Below are positions 54,557 to 63,449 of a stretch of DNA of 64,000 nucleotides, one piece after another. Position 1 is the stretch's first letter. The number at the start of each line of letters is the position of its first letter. Below the pieces are notes generated by a model that ran no database searches, was not told the DNA's origin, and saw only the letters and a list, made by a program, of their open reading frames with translations. Position numbers and translations under genes: made by a program. The stretch comes from Sphingomonas faeni (GTDB lineage Bacteria; Pseudomonadota; Alphaproteobacteria; Sphingomonadales; Sphingomonadaceae), in contig NZ_JAUSZF010000001.1 in the NCBI RefSeq assembly GCF_030817315.1, forward strand, positions 2,092,501-2,156,500, read 5' to 3'.

Positions 54557-54579
54557 AACGCCCGGTTACTCCGGGCGTT
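54557..54579 (-). terminator. hairpin at the atpI stop codon
   Basis: AACGCCCGG and CCGGGCGTT form a perfect 9-bp stem around the five-base loop TTACT; the TTA on the plus strand is the atpI stop (TAA). No long T-run follows, so it may be an attenuator or RNA-processing site between atpI and atpB rather than a full terminator. Confidence 0.6.
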
Positions 54580-54886
54580 CGCCTGAAATTCGAATGATCT
54601 GCCTGAACGCGACCGCTATCCCGAAGAACAGCAGCACGATCAGCCCCCAAGGGCCAGTGCCGAACCAATGGTCAATCAACCACCCGATCAGCGCACTGCC
54701 GACGAGACTCCCGATCAGAGCGGAAATGACGCGATTGCCTTGCGAGTAACCCCGCTCGGCATCCGCCCCCTTCTGCCCCTTTGCCAGCGTTTCCCGAGCC
54801 TTGACCTCTCTCAATCGCTCATCGAGCGCGGAAAGTCGCGGATCTTCAACACCCTGGGGGTCCTGTCCGGGTTCGATCTCCGCCAC
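54566..54886 (-). CDS. atpI: AtpI/AtpZ-family F0F1 assembly protein
   Basis: AtpI assists c-ring assembly or Mg2+ handling and heads the F0 operon. GTG 54886 was chosen because GGAGG lies seven bases upstream and the residues before it are not conserved. The 106-residue product has a charged N-terminal segment (EDPRLSALDERLREVKARET) and two membrane helices (VISALIGSLVGSALIGWLI and GLIVLLFFGIAVAFRQI). The gene is cotranscribed with atpB unless the hairpin at its stop intervenes. Confidence 0.88.
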   Translation of the reverse strand: MAEIEPGQDPQGVEDPRLSALDERLREVKARETLAKGQKGADAERGYSQGNRVISALIGSLVGSALIGWLIDHWFGTGPWGLIVLLFFGIAVAFRQIIRISGERPE

Positions 54887-55032
54887 GCACGTTCCTCCAC
54901 CTGATTTCGCATCGGGGAGGAAGCAAGCAGCGACGAGCGATCCCGCCAAGGCGCGGTCCGTTTAGAAAAGGGGGGGGTGCAAGTCAACCGGTGTGACAGG
55001 GGTGTCATTAATCCGGGGGGCGGATCTTCTTC

Positions 55033-55140
55033 TCCCCTCCCTGGAAGGGAGGGGTTGGGGGTGGGTCGGCCGGTTGGCTGGCGTCACGATCCCCAAGCGG
55101 CCTACCCACCCCCAGCCCCTCCCTTGTCAGGGAGGGGAGC
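55033..55140. repeat. REPIN-like paired palindrome, 'CCCTCCCTGGAAGGGAGGGG' family
   Basis: CCCCTCCCTGGAAGGGAGGG plus GGGGGTGGGTCGGC at the left is inverted as GGCCTACCCACCCCCAG plus CCCCTCCCTTGTCAGGGAGG at the right. It occupies the centre of the gap before the atp cluster. Confidence 0.93.
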
Positions 55141-55149
55141 TGAGTAGCC

Positions 55150-55530
55150 TCACACGCAGCGCGAATCGCGTTCGGGGGCGCCGGCCGTCCGGGTCTTCCA
55201 GACACCGTTCGGGGTCTTGTACTTCTCGCCGGGGTTGGTCTGCAGGATCAGGTTGCAGCCGCTGGTGAACGCGAGCTGCTCGACCGTCGCGCCGCTCGCC
55301 TGCGCCTTTTGCGTGTAGGCCGACTTGCGCTGGATGTTGATGTTGTTGACCAGCGCGCGCAGGTCGCCGCTCGCGGCCCCGACCAGGCCGAGATAGCCGT
55401 CGGGCTGCTCGCCGACTTCGCCACCCGCGCGCGCCGCGGCATAGGCCGGATCGCGCTGCGCGGTTGCCGCAACAGACAGGCCGCCGAGAGCCGCCGCTGC
55501 GGCAACCATCATAAGGACCTTGGTCTTCAT
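55150..55530 (-). CDS. ydbL: YdbL-family periplasmic protein
   Basis: The 126-residue DUF1318 protein has a signal peptide (MKTKVLMMVAAAAALGGLSV, cut near ATAQ). The mature domain has YLGLVGAASGDLRALVNNIN and SGCNLILQTNPGEKYKTPNG as conserved blocks. In E. coli YdbL is encoded with YnbE and YdbH and modulates their outer-membrane lipid transport. It starts one base after the ynbE stop, so the three genes form an operon in the order ydbH-ynbE-ydbL. Confidence 0.92.
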   Translation of the reverse strand: MKTKVLMMVAAAAALGGLSVAATAQRDPAYAAARAGGEVGEQPDGYLGLVGAASGDLRALVNNINIQRKSAYTQKAQASGATVEQLAFTSGCNLILQTNPGEKYKTPNGVWKTRTAGAPERDSRCV

Positions 55531-55531
55531 T

Positions 55532-55759
55532 TTAGAATATCCCCGGATTCTGCTGGATCAACGATTTCGCCTCGCCATCGAGACGATAGACCACTTCCTG
55601 CGTGACGTTGATGTTGAGGTTGATCTCGATCGGCTTGTCGGGCGCCGACACGTTGATGCAGCCCGGCAGGGCGGCGGCGGTCGTCACCAGAAAAGCGATC
55701 GTCCTCATCACTTGCAAGATCGGCCTTTGCTCCAGCTTCTTCAATCCTGTTTCGGTCAT
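55532..55759 (-). CDS. ynbE: YnbE-family lipoprotein
   Basis: The 75-residue frame from ATG 55759 overlaps the ydbH stop as ATGA. An inner ATG at 55708 (MRTIAFLVTTAAALPGC) would give the family-length 58-residue precursor, so the true start is uncertain. Either way a lipobox precedes the lipid Cys in AALPGCINV. The mature part APDKPIEINLNINVTQEVVYRLDG is the conserved YnbE core, quoted here in 18 residues as EINLNINVTQEVVYRLDG. YnbE anchors the YdbH lipid bridge at the outer membrane. Confidence 0.9.
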   Translation of the reverse strand: MTETGLKKLEQRPILQVMRTIAFLVTTAAALPGCINVSAPDKPIEINLNINVTQEVVYRLDGEAKSLIQQNPGIF

Positions 55760-58700
55760 GGCACGATCCTGCTTGCGGGAGGCTGAATGAGGGGAGGTTT
55801 GGGAGGGGGCGGCCCCGACTGCTGTTGGATCAGCGCGGGCAAATTACGTTCGATCAGCCGCTTCGGATCGTAGAAGCTCTGCGCCGAATCGAGCAATCCG
55901 CGGAACGGCGCCTTGATGCGGATATTGAAGATGAAGGGGAGTTTCTGGAGCCGGCGGACGATGAAGTTCGCCTTCGCCCCCTCGCCCTGGCTGATCCCGG
56001 CGAAGCGGACGTCAGTGACCATCTCGCCCGCGAGCGGCCCGTTCATGCCGACGCGCAGCGACTGGTAGCGGAGCGACTTCAGCGCCTGGAACGCGATGTT
56101 CGCCCAGATGCCGAGATCCTTCTGGCTGAGATCGCCGACATAGGCGACCGTGCCGCCGCCGGGCCGGACGCGCAGGTCGCCGCCCTCGATCCGGCCGCCG
56201 CTCTCGTCGAAGATCATCGGCAGGACGCCGTCGAAGATTCCGGTCGCATCGAGATTCTTGAAATCGAACTGTTGGAGGAACTGGTCGGCCGCCATGTTGG
56301 CGATGTGGAACGTCATCCGGCGCTCCTTTGGCGCGGAGAAGTCGAGCAAAGTCGGGTCGAGCGTCAGCGATCCGCCCGCGAACGGCCAGGAGCCACCCTC
56401 GACCTGCACGCGCGCGCCGGGCAACGTCTGGTAGCGGATCGTGCCGTCGGTGACCGGGATGCCGGGGTTGAGCGTGCGGATCGTCGCAACCTGCCCCGGT
56501 GCGCTCTGGAGGTTGAGCAGATCGGTGAAGCGGATCTCCGTCGCGATGCCGGTGACCGGGCCGAACGCGGCGGCGAGATCGGTGCCGGCCGTGCGGAACA
56601 CGCCGGTGCTGGTCACGCCATTGGCATTCCAGGCGATGTGCCCCTCGCCGCTGACCGATCCGTTGACGTCGGCGATCACGCCGAAGGTGAGCGGGGTGAG
56701 CGCGTCGGGTTGCAGCCTGTCCTTGGCGAAGGCGATCGCGGGCACGTCCAGGTCGGCCTTTCCCGTCCCCGTCGCGAGTGCGTGGCTCAGTGTGACGTCG
56801 GCGACCTTGGTGTTGGTGGTCGGCTCGAACAGCGTGCCCGCCGCGGTGATCGTGCCGTTCACGAGCGCGAGCGTCACGGTGCGCGCGGCGAGCGGCTTGA
56901 AGCGAGGGGTCGGCGCGGCATCGGATACGCCCATCGCGCCGGTGAGGTTGAGCGCACCGCCGACCAGGGTCCAGTCGCCCGCCGCCTCGCCGAGCAACAG
57001 CGGAACGTTGGCGATCTGGCCCGAGCCGTCGGTGAAGGCGCCAGCCACGCCCTGCCCCGTCATGCGGCCGGTGATGGTGCCGAAATCGAGTCGCGTGACA
57101 CGCTCGGGCGCGCCGATCCGCATTTGCACGTTGTCGATCGCAAAGCCGCGATCGGCGAGGCGGACGGTCGCGCCGGCGGTCGCGAGCGTGATCGGCGTTG
57201 TGCCGAGTCGTCCACCCAACTTTGCCGCAGCGATCTTCGCGCCGCCGCTGATCCGCGCGCCATTGACCTGCACCAGCGCGCCATCGATCGGGCACAGGGT
57301 CAGCCGCGACGGATCGAGCACCAGTCCGGAGATCGCGAAGCGCTGGACGGCCAGCGGCGCGCAATCGGTGTTGACGACCAGCCGCCCGCGACCGTCCCAT
57401 AGCGCCGCGACCGGCATCGACAGGCCGTCGACCCGGTTGCCCGAGCCGCCCGCGCCGATCGGTCCCGCGAGCGTGACTCGGGTCGCGATTGAGGTCGCGC
57501 CGCCCGGCGTCGCACTGAAGGTGACGGGGGTCAGCGCCAGACTTGCACCACCCGCCGCATAGGGAGTGATGGTGGCAACGCCGCGGATCGCCGCGCCGGG
57601 TTTCGCCTGCGCGAGCGAAATACGCGCCTGAGGCAAGCCGCCGCCGCGCATCGCGAGAATTGTGTCGAGTCGCACGCCGCCATTAGGCCAGTCGAACGCG
57701 ATCCCGCTCCCGCCGCCGAGCGCCACGCGCGCGCCGCTGGCCGAGGCGAGCGCGAGACGGGACAGCACCGCCTTGCCGCGTCCGCCATCGATCTGCACGC
57801 GCAGGTCGGCGTCCGCGGCAAATCCGCGGCCAGCCTTCTGGATCGCCTGCGCCGCTACGGTCGCCAATGGTGCTACCGGAGTTCCTGCGGCCGCATCGCC
57901 GATCCCGGTCAATTCCGCGAGTCGCTTCTTCGCCACCACGGCCCCGCTCGCCTGGACACGTCCGTCGAACGCGATCTGCTTGCCGATCCGGTATGTGCCC
58001 GCGAACGCGACCCGGCGCGCGCCGCCCTCGGTAGTGCGAACGGTATCGGCCGCAATGTCCGCCTTGCCTGTGGTCGCCACCGCGCTTCCGGTGAAGTCGA
58101 TCGTGCCGCTCGCGCCGGCCAACGTGCCGCCCGGTGTACGCGCGGTCCCGGTCGTGAGCGCCGCCTTGCCCTGCCAGCGGTCGAGCGCTGCCGAGAGCCC
58201 GACGTCGAGGTCCGCGACGATGTGATCGGCGTGCGTTGCGCCGCAGGAGAGCCGCGACACGCGTACCGGGCCGGTTATCGTCGGTTTCGCCGCGTCGATC
58301 CGCAGCTTCACCGTCGCCGCCAGCCGGTCGATCACGCACCCGCCGATGTCGAGCCGCTCGCTGATCGCCGCCAGCGTACCGCGAAAACCGTCGTCGAGCT
58401 TGCCCGACCCGCCGAGCTTCAAGCCGACGACGCCCTGCGGAGTCTCCAGCCGCATTCGACCATCGGCGACCGACACGTCGAGTGCAGGTAGCGAGAACGG
58501 CTTGCCCGAGGATGCCGGCAGCAGCTTGTCGATCGCGCCAAGCGAGACTTTCCCATCGACCAACCGACCGCGCAGCCGCACCTTCCCCGCACGGACGCCC
58601 TCTAGATACGGGCCCGACAACCCGACTCCAGTCCGTGTCTCGACCCAGTCTGCGACCAGATCGGGATGCGCCGGATCGCCCAGCACGACGTTCGTCAGCC

Positions 58701-58929
58701 GCTGGCCGCCGAGCGCCAAGTTCGCGATCTCGTACCGCGCGGGCACCCCGGCCTTGGCAAGTTCGCGATCGATGAACCCTTCCGCGATCGGTTTGCGCGC
58801 GAACCATAGTGCTAGCAGGGCCGCGAGCAGAACCAGCGCGACGATTAGGATGATACACCGGACAGGCGCCCGACGGCGAGGTTGGGGGCCGGGGTCGGCC
58901 CCCGTCTCGCTCGTCTCGCTCACCTGCAT
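55756..58929 (-). CDS. ydbH: YdbH-family AsmA-like intermembrane lipid-transport protein
   Basis: The 1057-residue protein has one N-terminal transmembrane helix (CIILIVALVLLAALLALWFA). A very long periplasmic region of repeating beta strands follows, with many Gly/Asp/Thr-rich beta segments and no enzymatic motif, as in AsmA/TamB-type bridges. The C-terminal domain (RMTFHIANMAADQFLQQFDF ... FRGLLDSAQSFYDP) matches the YdbH family. In E. coli YdbH, with YnbE, moves phospholipids to the outer membrane together with TamB and YhdP. It is the first gene of ydbH-ynbE-ydbL. Confidence 0.9.
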   Translation of the reverse strand: MQVSETSETGADPGPQPRRRAPVRCIILIVALVLLAALLALWFARKPIAEGFIDRELAKAGVPARYEIANLALGGQRLTNVVLGDPAHPDLVADWVETRTGVGLSGPYLEGVRAGKVRLRGRLVDGKVSLGAIDKLLPASSGKPFSLPALDVSVADGRMRLETPQGVVGLKLGGSGKLDDGFRGTLAAISERLDIGGCVIDRLAATVKLRIDAAKPTITGPVRVSRLSCGATHADHIVADLDVGLSAALDRWQGKAALTTGTARTPGGTLAGASGTIDFTGSAVATTGKADIAADTVRTTEGGARRVAFAGTYRIGKQIAFDGRVQASGAVVAKKRLAELTGIGDAAAGTPVAPLATVAAQAIQKAGRGFAADADLRVQIDGGRGKAVLSRLALASASGARVALGGGSGIAFDWPNGGVRLDTILAMRGGGLPQARISLAQAKPGAAIRGVATITPYAAGGASLALTPVTFSATPGGATSIATRVTLAGPIGAGGSGNRVDGLSMPVAALWDGRGRLVVNTDCAPLAVQRFAISGLVLDPSRLTLCPIDGALVQVNGARISGGAKIAAAKLGGRLGTTPITLATAGATVRLADRGFAIDNVQMRIGAPERVTRLDFGTITGRMTGQGVAGAFTDGSGQIANVPLLLGEAAGDWTLVGGALNLTGAMGVSDAAPTPRFKPLAARTVTLALVNGTITAAGTLFEPTTNTKVADVTLSHALATGTGKADLDVPAIAFAKDRLQPDALTPLTFGVIADVNGSVSGEGHIAWNANGVTSTGVFRTAGTDLAAAFGPVTGIATEIRFTDLLNLQSAPGQVATIRTLNPGIPVTDGTIRYQTLPGARVQVEGGSWPFAGGSLTLDPTLLDFSAPKERRMTFHIANMAADQFLQQFDFKNLDATGIFDGVLPMIFDESGGRIEGGDLRVRPGGGTVAYVGDLSQKDLGIWANIAFQALKSLRYQSLRVGMNGPLAGEMVTDVRFAGISQGEGAKANFIVRRLQKLPFIFNIRIKAPFRGLLDSAQSFYDPKRLIERNLPALIQQQSGPPPPKPPLIQPPASRIVP

Positions 58930-59008
58930 ACTCCGTCACGCACTGGCCTCTGCATAGGCGGGAGCGGGGGCGTCATGCAATTGCGTGTGGATGTGCTAGC
59001 ATCGCGAT

Positions 59009-59701
59009 ATGGCCGAACCGGACGATGGAACCGACGATCTGAAGGGCCATCGGGGTCGCCTCCGCAAGCGCCTGTTCGAAGGCGGCAGCGACGCGCTGCT
59101 CGACCACGAATTGATCGAATATTTGCTCGCGATCGCCATCCCTCGCGGCGACACCAAGGCGCTCGCCAAGGCCCTGATGCGCGAGTTCGGCGGGATCGGC
59201 GGCGTCCTTACCGCGGACGCCGAGGCGCTCGGCCGAGTGAAAGGCATGGGCGAGATCTCGACCGCGGCGATCAAGATCGCGCACGCCGCGGCGATCCGGT
59301 TGCTGCAATCGCACGTCAGCGACCGCCCGGTGCTTGCCAATTGGCAGGCGCTGCTCGACTATCTCCGCGCGGACATGGCGCACCATGTGATTGAGCGGTT
59401 TCGCGTGCTCCACCTCAATACCAAGAACATGCTGATCCGCGACGAGGTGATGAGCAAGGGCTCGATCGACCAGGCCGCAGTCTATGTCCGCGAAGTCATC
59501 CGCCGCGCGATCGATCTCGGCTCCGCGTCGATCATCCTCGTCCACAATCACCCGAGCGGCGACCCCTCCCCCAGCCGTGCGGACATCGACATCACCCGGA
59601 CGATCGCGGAGGCCGGCAAGCGGCTCGGGATCACCGTGCACGACCATATCGTGATGGGTACCGGCGGCCATGTCAGCCTGCGCGCGCAGGGGTTGATCTA
59701 G
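59009..59701 (+). CDS. radC: RadC-family JAB/MPN-domain protein
   Basis: The 230-residue protein has an N-terminal RadC-UPF0758 helix-hairpin-helix region (KGMGEISTAAIKIAHA). A C-terminal JAB1/MPN metalloprotease-like domain follows with the zinc motif HNHPSGDPSPSRAD near residues 174-187. A DNA-repair role for RadC is disputed. The starting ATG 59009 is internal to a longer open region but fits the family start (LKGHRGRLRKRLFEGG). It is divergent from ydbH. Confidence 0.93.
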   Translation: MAEPDDGTDDLKGHRGRLRKRLFEGGSDALLDHELIEYLLAIAIPRGDTKALAKALMREFGGIGGVLTADAEALGRVKGMGEISTAAIKIAHAAAIRLLQSHVSDRPVLANWQALLDYLRADMAHHVIERFRVLHLNTKNMLIRDEVMSKGSIDQAAVYVREVIRRAIDLGSASIILVHNHPSGDPSPSRADIDITRTIAEAGKRLGITVHDHIVMGTGGHVSLRAQGLI

Positions 59702-59787
59702 CGCAGTAAGATATAGCCTGGGATTACGGGCCATGGCCGCGGCTTTTCCCGATAATCTTCGTTTTCTTCGCGAAGGAGTCCTCGAAC

Positions 59788-60000
59788 GTGGACAATAAAC
59801 TACACGACCATGCCTCAACCGTGGCTGCAGAACAGGGCCAAGTTCTGGTCAGCGGTCCGGGTGGGGTTGCCCTCGCCCTGACGCCCGATGCAGCGGCGGA
59901 AACGTCCGATCGCTTGCTGGATGGCGCGGCAGAGGCGCAGGGACAGATATTGGAGGAGGCACGGCTCGCAGAGGAAGACGCTGCTCGAAAGGCGCCTTGA
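59788..60000 (+). CDS. small uncharacterised acidic protein
   Basis: The 70-residue product has no signal peptide. It is Ala/Glu/Asp/Gly-rich (GQVLVSGPGGVALALTPDAA, then ETSDRLLDGAAEAQGQILEE), likely a strand followed by a long helix. No family is recognised. It is followed within about 65 bp by the BLUF gene on the same strand, so the two could share a transcript. Coding is plausible from codon use but unproven. Confidence 0.55.
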   Translation: MDNKLHDHASTVAAEQGQVLVSGPGGVALALTPDAAAETSDRLLDGAAEAQGQILEEARLAEEDAARKAP

Positions 60001-60066
60001 TCCACAGCAAGACGCAATCCGACGCATCATAGTATTCTACCGGCATAGTTACAGACCGGAGACGCG

Positions 60067-60468
60067 ATGCGCCAAATTCTCTATGTGAGTTCGAGCACGG
60101 TTACCGGCGACAAGGCCGATCTCGTAACAATATTGGAACAGTCTCGGCATAACAACGCGGTCGAAGGGATAACCGGCCTATTGTGGTCGGACGGTGCGCG
60201 GTTTCTACAGGTCATCGAAGGGCCGACCGCGAGCATAGACTCGACCTTCGAGCGCATCCTGAATGATCAGCGGCATTACGGGCTTTTGGTACAACGCGAT
60301 GTTACGATCGACGAACGCCAGTTCGGTGGCTGGACGATGGCGCATCGCCGCGCCACCGACCCGGTCGATGCGTATGATGCCCGCATGCGGCGCCTGCTGA
60401 CCGGAGCATCCGACACGGTCCGCAACCCGTTCCTGTCGTTGATGGCAACCGGGTCGATTTCGGCGTAA
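60067..60468 (+). CDS. BLUF-domain blue-light photoreceptor
   Basis: The 133-residue protein is essentially one BLUF domain that binds FAD and senses blue light. The photocycle residues are present: Tyr6 in ILYVSSST, Asn30 before AVEGITGLL, Gln48 in FLQVIEG, and the Trp/Met pair in FGGWTMAHR near residues 89-91. About 40 further residues form the C-terminal cap helices; there is no output enzyme domain, so signalling must go through a partner protein or the neighbouring gene. The partner is unknown. Confidence 0.93.
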   Translation: MRQILYVSSSTVTGDKADLVTILEQSRHNNAVEGITGLLWSDGARFLQVIEGPTASIDSTFERILNDQRHYGLLVQRDVTIDERQFGGWTMAHRRATDPVDAYDARMRRLLTGASDTVRNPFLSLMATGSISA

Positions 60469-60473
60469 CTGGG

Positions 60474-60505
60474 ATAGGGCCGCCGAATGAACGCAGCGGC
60501 CCCTA
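60474..60505. terminator. bidirectional terminator between BLUF and EF-hand genes
   Basis: ATAGGGCCGC pairs with GCGGCCCCTAT around CGAATGAACGCA, followed by TGTCC on the plus strand. It lies between the convergent BLUF and EF-hand stops and could end both. Confidence 0.7.
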
Positions 60506-60529
60506 TTGTCCGAGACCAGTCGCGACCGA

Positions 60530-60958
60530 TCAGCCTTGCGTCAGGAAACTGGTGACCTCGGCCTTGGTCAGCGACTTGTTCTTGTCGGCATCCGCCTGCG
60601 TGAAGGCCGCGGAGACCCACTTCTTGGTGTCGGGTGCGTCGGGCTTGGTCGACGGATCGGTCTTACTCTTCAGCGCGACCATCCAGCCACCGAATTCCGC
60701 CGCGCTGAGCTTGCCGTCGCCGTTCTTGTCATAGGTCGGGAATTCGGTATCGACGACCTGGGCGACCTGACTGCTCGATGCCGGTTGCTCGCGCGGGGCG
60801 GACTGCATCGGTACGGCATCGGTTAGCGTACCGGACTGCGGCACTTCCGCGGCAGCACCGCCGCTGGACGGAGAAGTCTGCGGGGATGTCGCGGTCGTCT
60901 GCGCCAATACGGGCGCAGCAATCAAAGCCGCACCGGCCAGCATAGCATATTTCAACAT
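60530..60958 (-). CDS. EF-hand domain exported protein
   Basis: From ATG 60958, preceded by GGAGAG, the 142-residue product has a signal peptide (MLKYAMLAGAALIAAPVLAQ). A Ser/Thr/Pro-rich linker follows. Two calcium-binding loops come near the C-terminus: DKNGDGKLSAAEFGGW (classic DxNxDGxxxxxE) and the more degenerate DADKNKSLTKAEV. It may be a periplasmic calcium-binding protein. It converges with the BLUF gene. Confidence 0.87.
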   Translation of the reverse strand: MLKYAMLAGAALIAAPVLAQTTATSPQTSPSSGGAAAEVPQSGTLTDAVPMQSAPREQPASSSQVAQVVDTEFPTYDKNGDGKLSAAEFGGWMVALKSKTDPSTKPDAPDTKKWVSAAFTQADADKNKSLTKAEVTSFLTQG

Positions 60959-61187
60959 TGCGTCTCTCCGGTAGTGTTCTACGCGTCTACTAAGCAGCTT
61001 TGCGATCATGCCTGAGATATACTCGGCACCGCGAACCGCTCACTCGCTTTGTACGCCTCACATCGCCGGATTTATACCTTGCGACGCGTATTTGAACCTT
61101 CCCCTGCGTCCTGCTACCGCGTTTCGCGTGCAACCGCGGGCACTATGCACGCGACACGCCCTACCCTTCACGCTCCGAGGAAACCCC

Positions 61188-62486
61188 ATGGTCCCCCGCT
61201 ATTCCCGCCCCGACATGGTCGCGATCTGGACGCCCGAGGCGCGCTTCAAGATCTGGTTCGAGATCGAGGCGCACGCCACCGACGCGCTTGCCGAGCTGGG
61301 CGTGGTGCCCAAGGAAGCGGCCGCCGCGATCTGGGAAAAGGGCGCGTTCGAGGTCGACCGGATCGACGAGATCGAGCGCGAGACCAAGCACGACGTCATC
61401 GCCTTCCTGACCAACGTCGCCGAGCATGTCGGGCCGGAAGCGCGCTTCATGCATCAGGGCATGACCTCGTCGGACGTGCTCGACACGTGCCTGGCCGTGC
61501 AGTTGGCCAAGGCGAGCGACATCCTGATCGCGGATCTGGATGCGTTGCTGGTGGTGCTCGAACGCCGCGCGCGCGAGCACAAGATGACGCCGACGATCGG
61601 CCGGAGCCACGGCATCCATGCCGAACCCGTGACGTTCGGGCTGAAGCTTGCGCAGGCGCATGCGGAGTTCGCGCGCAACCGGGCGCGGCTGGTGGCGGCG
61701 CGCGAGGACGTCGCGACCTGCGCGATCTCGGGCGCGGTCGGCACGTTCGCGAACATCGATCCGTTCGTCGAGGAGTATGTCGCGGGCAAGCTCGGGCTGT
61801 CGGTGGAGCCCGTCTCGACGCAGGTCATCCCGCGCGATCGCCATGCGATGTTCTTCGCGACGCTGGGCGTGATCGCCAGTTCGATCGAGCGGCTCGCGAC
61901 GGAAGTGCGTCATCTCCAGCGTACCGAGGTGCTCGAGGCGGAGGAGTTCTTCTCGCCCGGCCAGAAGGGTTCGTCGGCGATGCCGCACAAGCGCAACCCG
62001 GTGCTCACCGAGAATTTGACTGGCCTCGCACGGATGGTGCGTGGGTATGTGACGCCGGCGATGGAGAACGTCGCGCTGTGGCATGAGCGCGACATCTCGC
62101 ACTCGTCGGTCGAGCGCTATATCGGGCCGGACGCGACGATCACGCTCGACTTCGCGCTGGCGCGGCTGACGGGCGTTATGGACAAGCTGGTCGTGTACCC
62201 CGAGCGGATGTTGAAGAACCTCAACAAGATGGGCGGGCTCGTCCATTCGCAGCGCGTGCTGTTGGCACTGACTCAGGCGGGTGTGAGCCGTGAGGATGCG
62301 TATCGTCTGGTTCAGCGCAACGCGATGAAGGTGTGGGATTCGGACGGCGCGCTGTCGCTGCTCGAACTGCTGAAGGCGGATCCGGAAGTGACGCTGTCGG
62401 ATGCCGAGCTGGAGGACAAGTTCGACCTCGGCTATCACCTGAAGCACGTCGACACGATCTTCGCCCGGGTGTTCGGCGCGGCCTGA
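61188..62486 (+). CDS. purB: adenylosuccinate lyase
   Basis: PurB catalyses two fumarate-releasing steps of purine synthesis. The start ATG 61188 follows GAGGA and the product MVPRYSRPDMVAIWTPEARF is the family N-terminus; the longer open frame upstream reads as noise. Conserved parts are HQGMTSSDVLDTCLAVQL, GRSHGIHAEPVTFGLK and the catalytic-loop signature GSSAMPHKRNP near residue 262-272. Length (432) is normal. It is followed by a repeat element. Confidence 0.97.
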   Translation: MVPRYSRPDMVAIWTPEARFKIWFEIEAHATDALAELGVVPKEAAAAIWEKGAFEVDRIDEIERETKHDVIAFLTNVAEHVGPEARFMHQGMTSSDVLDTCLAVQLAKASDILIADLDALLVVLERRAREHKMTPTIGRSHGIHAEPVTFGLKLAQAHAEFARNRARLVAAREDVATCAISGAVGTFANIDPFVEEYVAGKLGLSVEPVSTQVIPRDRHAMFFATLGVIASSIERLATEVRHLQRTEVLEAEEFFSPGQKGSSAMPHKRNPVLTENLTGLARMVRGYVTPAMENVALWHERDISHSSVERYIGPDATITLDFALARLTGVMDKLVVYPERMLKNLNKMGGLVHSQRVLLALTQAGVSREDAYRLVQRNAMKVWDSDGALSLLELLKADPEVTLSDAELEDKFDLGYHLKHVDTIFARVFGAA

Positions 62487-62503
62487 GGACTGGGCAAACG
62501 TTG

Positions 62504-62613
62504 CTCCCCTCCCTGAAAGGGAGGGGTTGGGGGTGGGTTGGCTTGTTTTCGCCACTTCGCCTGAAGTTCGCGGAAGCCGACCCACCCCCTGCCCCTCCCT
62601 TCCAGGGAGGGGA
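62504..62613. repeat. REPIN-like paired palindrome, 'CCCTCCCTGAAAGGGAGGGG' family
   Basis: CCCCTCCCTGAAAGGGAGGG then GGGGGTGGGTTGGC at the left is inverted as CCGACCCACCCCCTG and CCCCTCCCTTCCAGGGAGGG at the right. One mismatch distinguishes the left palindrome from the copies at 25596 and 55033. Confidence 0.92.
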
Positions 62614-62761
62614 GAGCGCCGTGTTCTGGCAAAAATGGTGTCCCAGCGATGCCCAAAGTGCACGCAACGCAATTGCGATTACGTGTTACAAAATTGCGAC
62701 AACGCGCAACTAAGCCCATATCCCGCTTACCGGATATTGTTCCGGCACCGGAGACCTACCC

Positions 62762-62848
62762 ATGCGCATGTTCGAAACCGTGACCAGCACCATGCTGGCG
62801 ATCGCGGCTCAAGCGCTGGTGGTCGGGGTGGTCATCACCGCCTTCTGA
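62762..62848 (+). CDS. 28-residue single-helix membrane peptide
   Basis: A short ORF starts at ATG 62762 about nine bases after GGAG and encodes MRMFETVTSTMLAIAAQALV plus eight residues (VGVVITAF). The hydrophobic core fits one transmembrane helix. The clean ribosome-binding site, the helix-like composition and the stop after it make it a plausible small protein. No family is known to me; expression evidence would be needed. Confidence 0.45.
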   Translation: MRMFETVTSTMLAIAAQALVVGVVITAF

Positions 62849-62916
62849 TCCATCGGCCCGCCCGCCCCCTTACGAGGGGGCGCGGCTAGGCCGGCAGTTT
62901 CAAGACCTTCGGATAT

Positions 62917-63375
62917 CTATCGCTTGCGCGGATAGCGTGCCGCGAACTCCTCGTCGGACATCATCAGGTAACGGATCATGTCGATCAACGCCCAGGGCGC
63001 ACTGATGACGAGGCCGATTACCGTAATGCTGAGAACCAGCATGATGATCCCGGAGCCGGTGCGGCCGAGATAGAAGCGGTGGATGCCGAGCGTGCCGATC
63101 ACGAACGCCATGACTGCGGCAACGTATTTGTTGCGGTCGTTGGTCGGTGGGGCGACGGTCGCGGGCGGCACCGCACGACGCGGGCCCGGTGCGGTCGGCA
63201 TCGGGAAGACGCTGAGAGCGCGGTCGTTGGCGGCCTCGAAATCGACCTCGATACCGATCGCGGGTTCACCGCGATGCGCCCAATCCTCCGGTGCGAACCG
63301 GTAGCGTTGTCCGTCCTGCCCTGCGACGATCCCTTCGCCCGTCCGGGGATCGACGCCTAAAACTTGTCCGCGCAT
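62917..63375 (-). CDS. TM2-domain membrane protein
   Basis: The 152-residue protein has a short soluble N-terminal domain (GEGIVAGQDGQRYRFAPEDW, an OB-like strand pattern) and a C-terminal TM2 domain of two helices. The second starts near GTLGIHRFYLGRTGSGIIML and the signature is the DRF/HRFYLG loop. It ends ALIDMIRYLMMSDEEFAARY. TM2 proteins are widespread but of unknown function. Confidence 0.88.
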   Translation of the reverse strand: MRGQVLGVDPRTGEGIVAGQDGQRYRFAPEDWAHRGEPAIGIEVDFEAANDRALSVFPMPTAPGPRRAVPPATVAPPTNDRNKYVAAVMAFVIGTLGIHRFYLGRTGSGIIMLVLSITVIGLVISAPWALIDMIRYLMMSDEEFAARYPRKR

Positions 63376-63449
63376 GTCATTCCTCGATGTTCGGTATCAT
63401 TCTGGCGGAAGCCGCGGATCAGGCAAGCTCGAACTCACCCCACCCGAAA

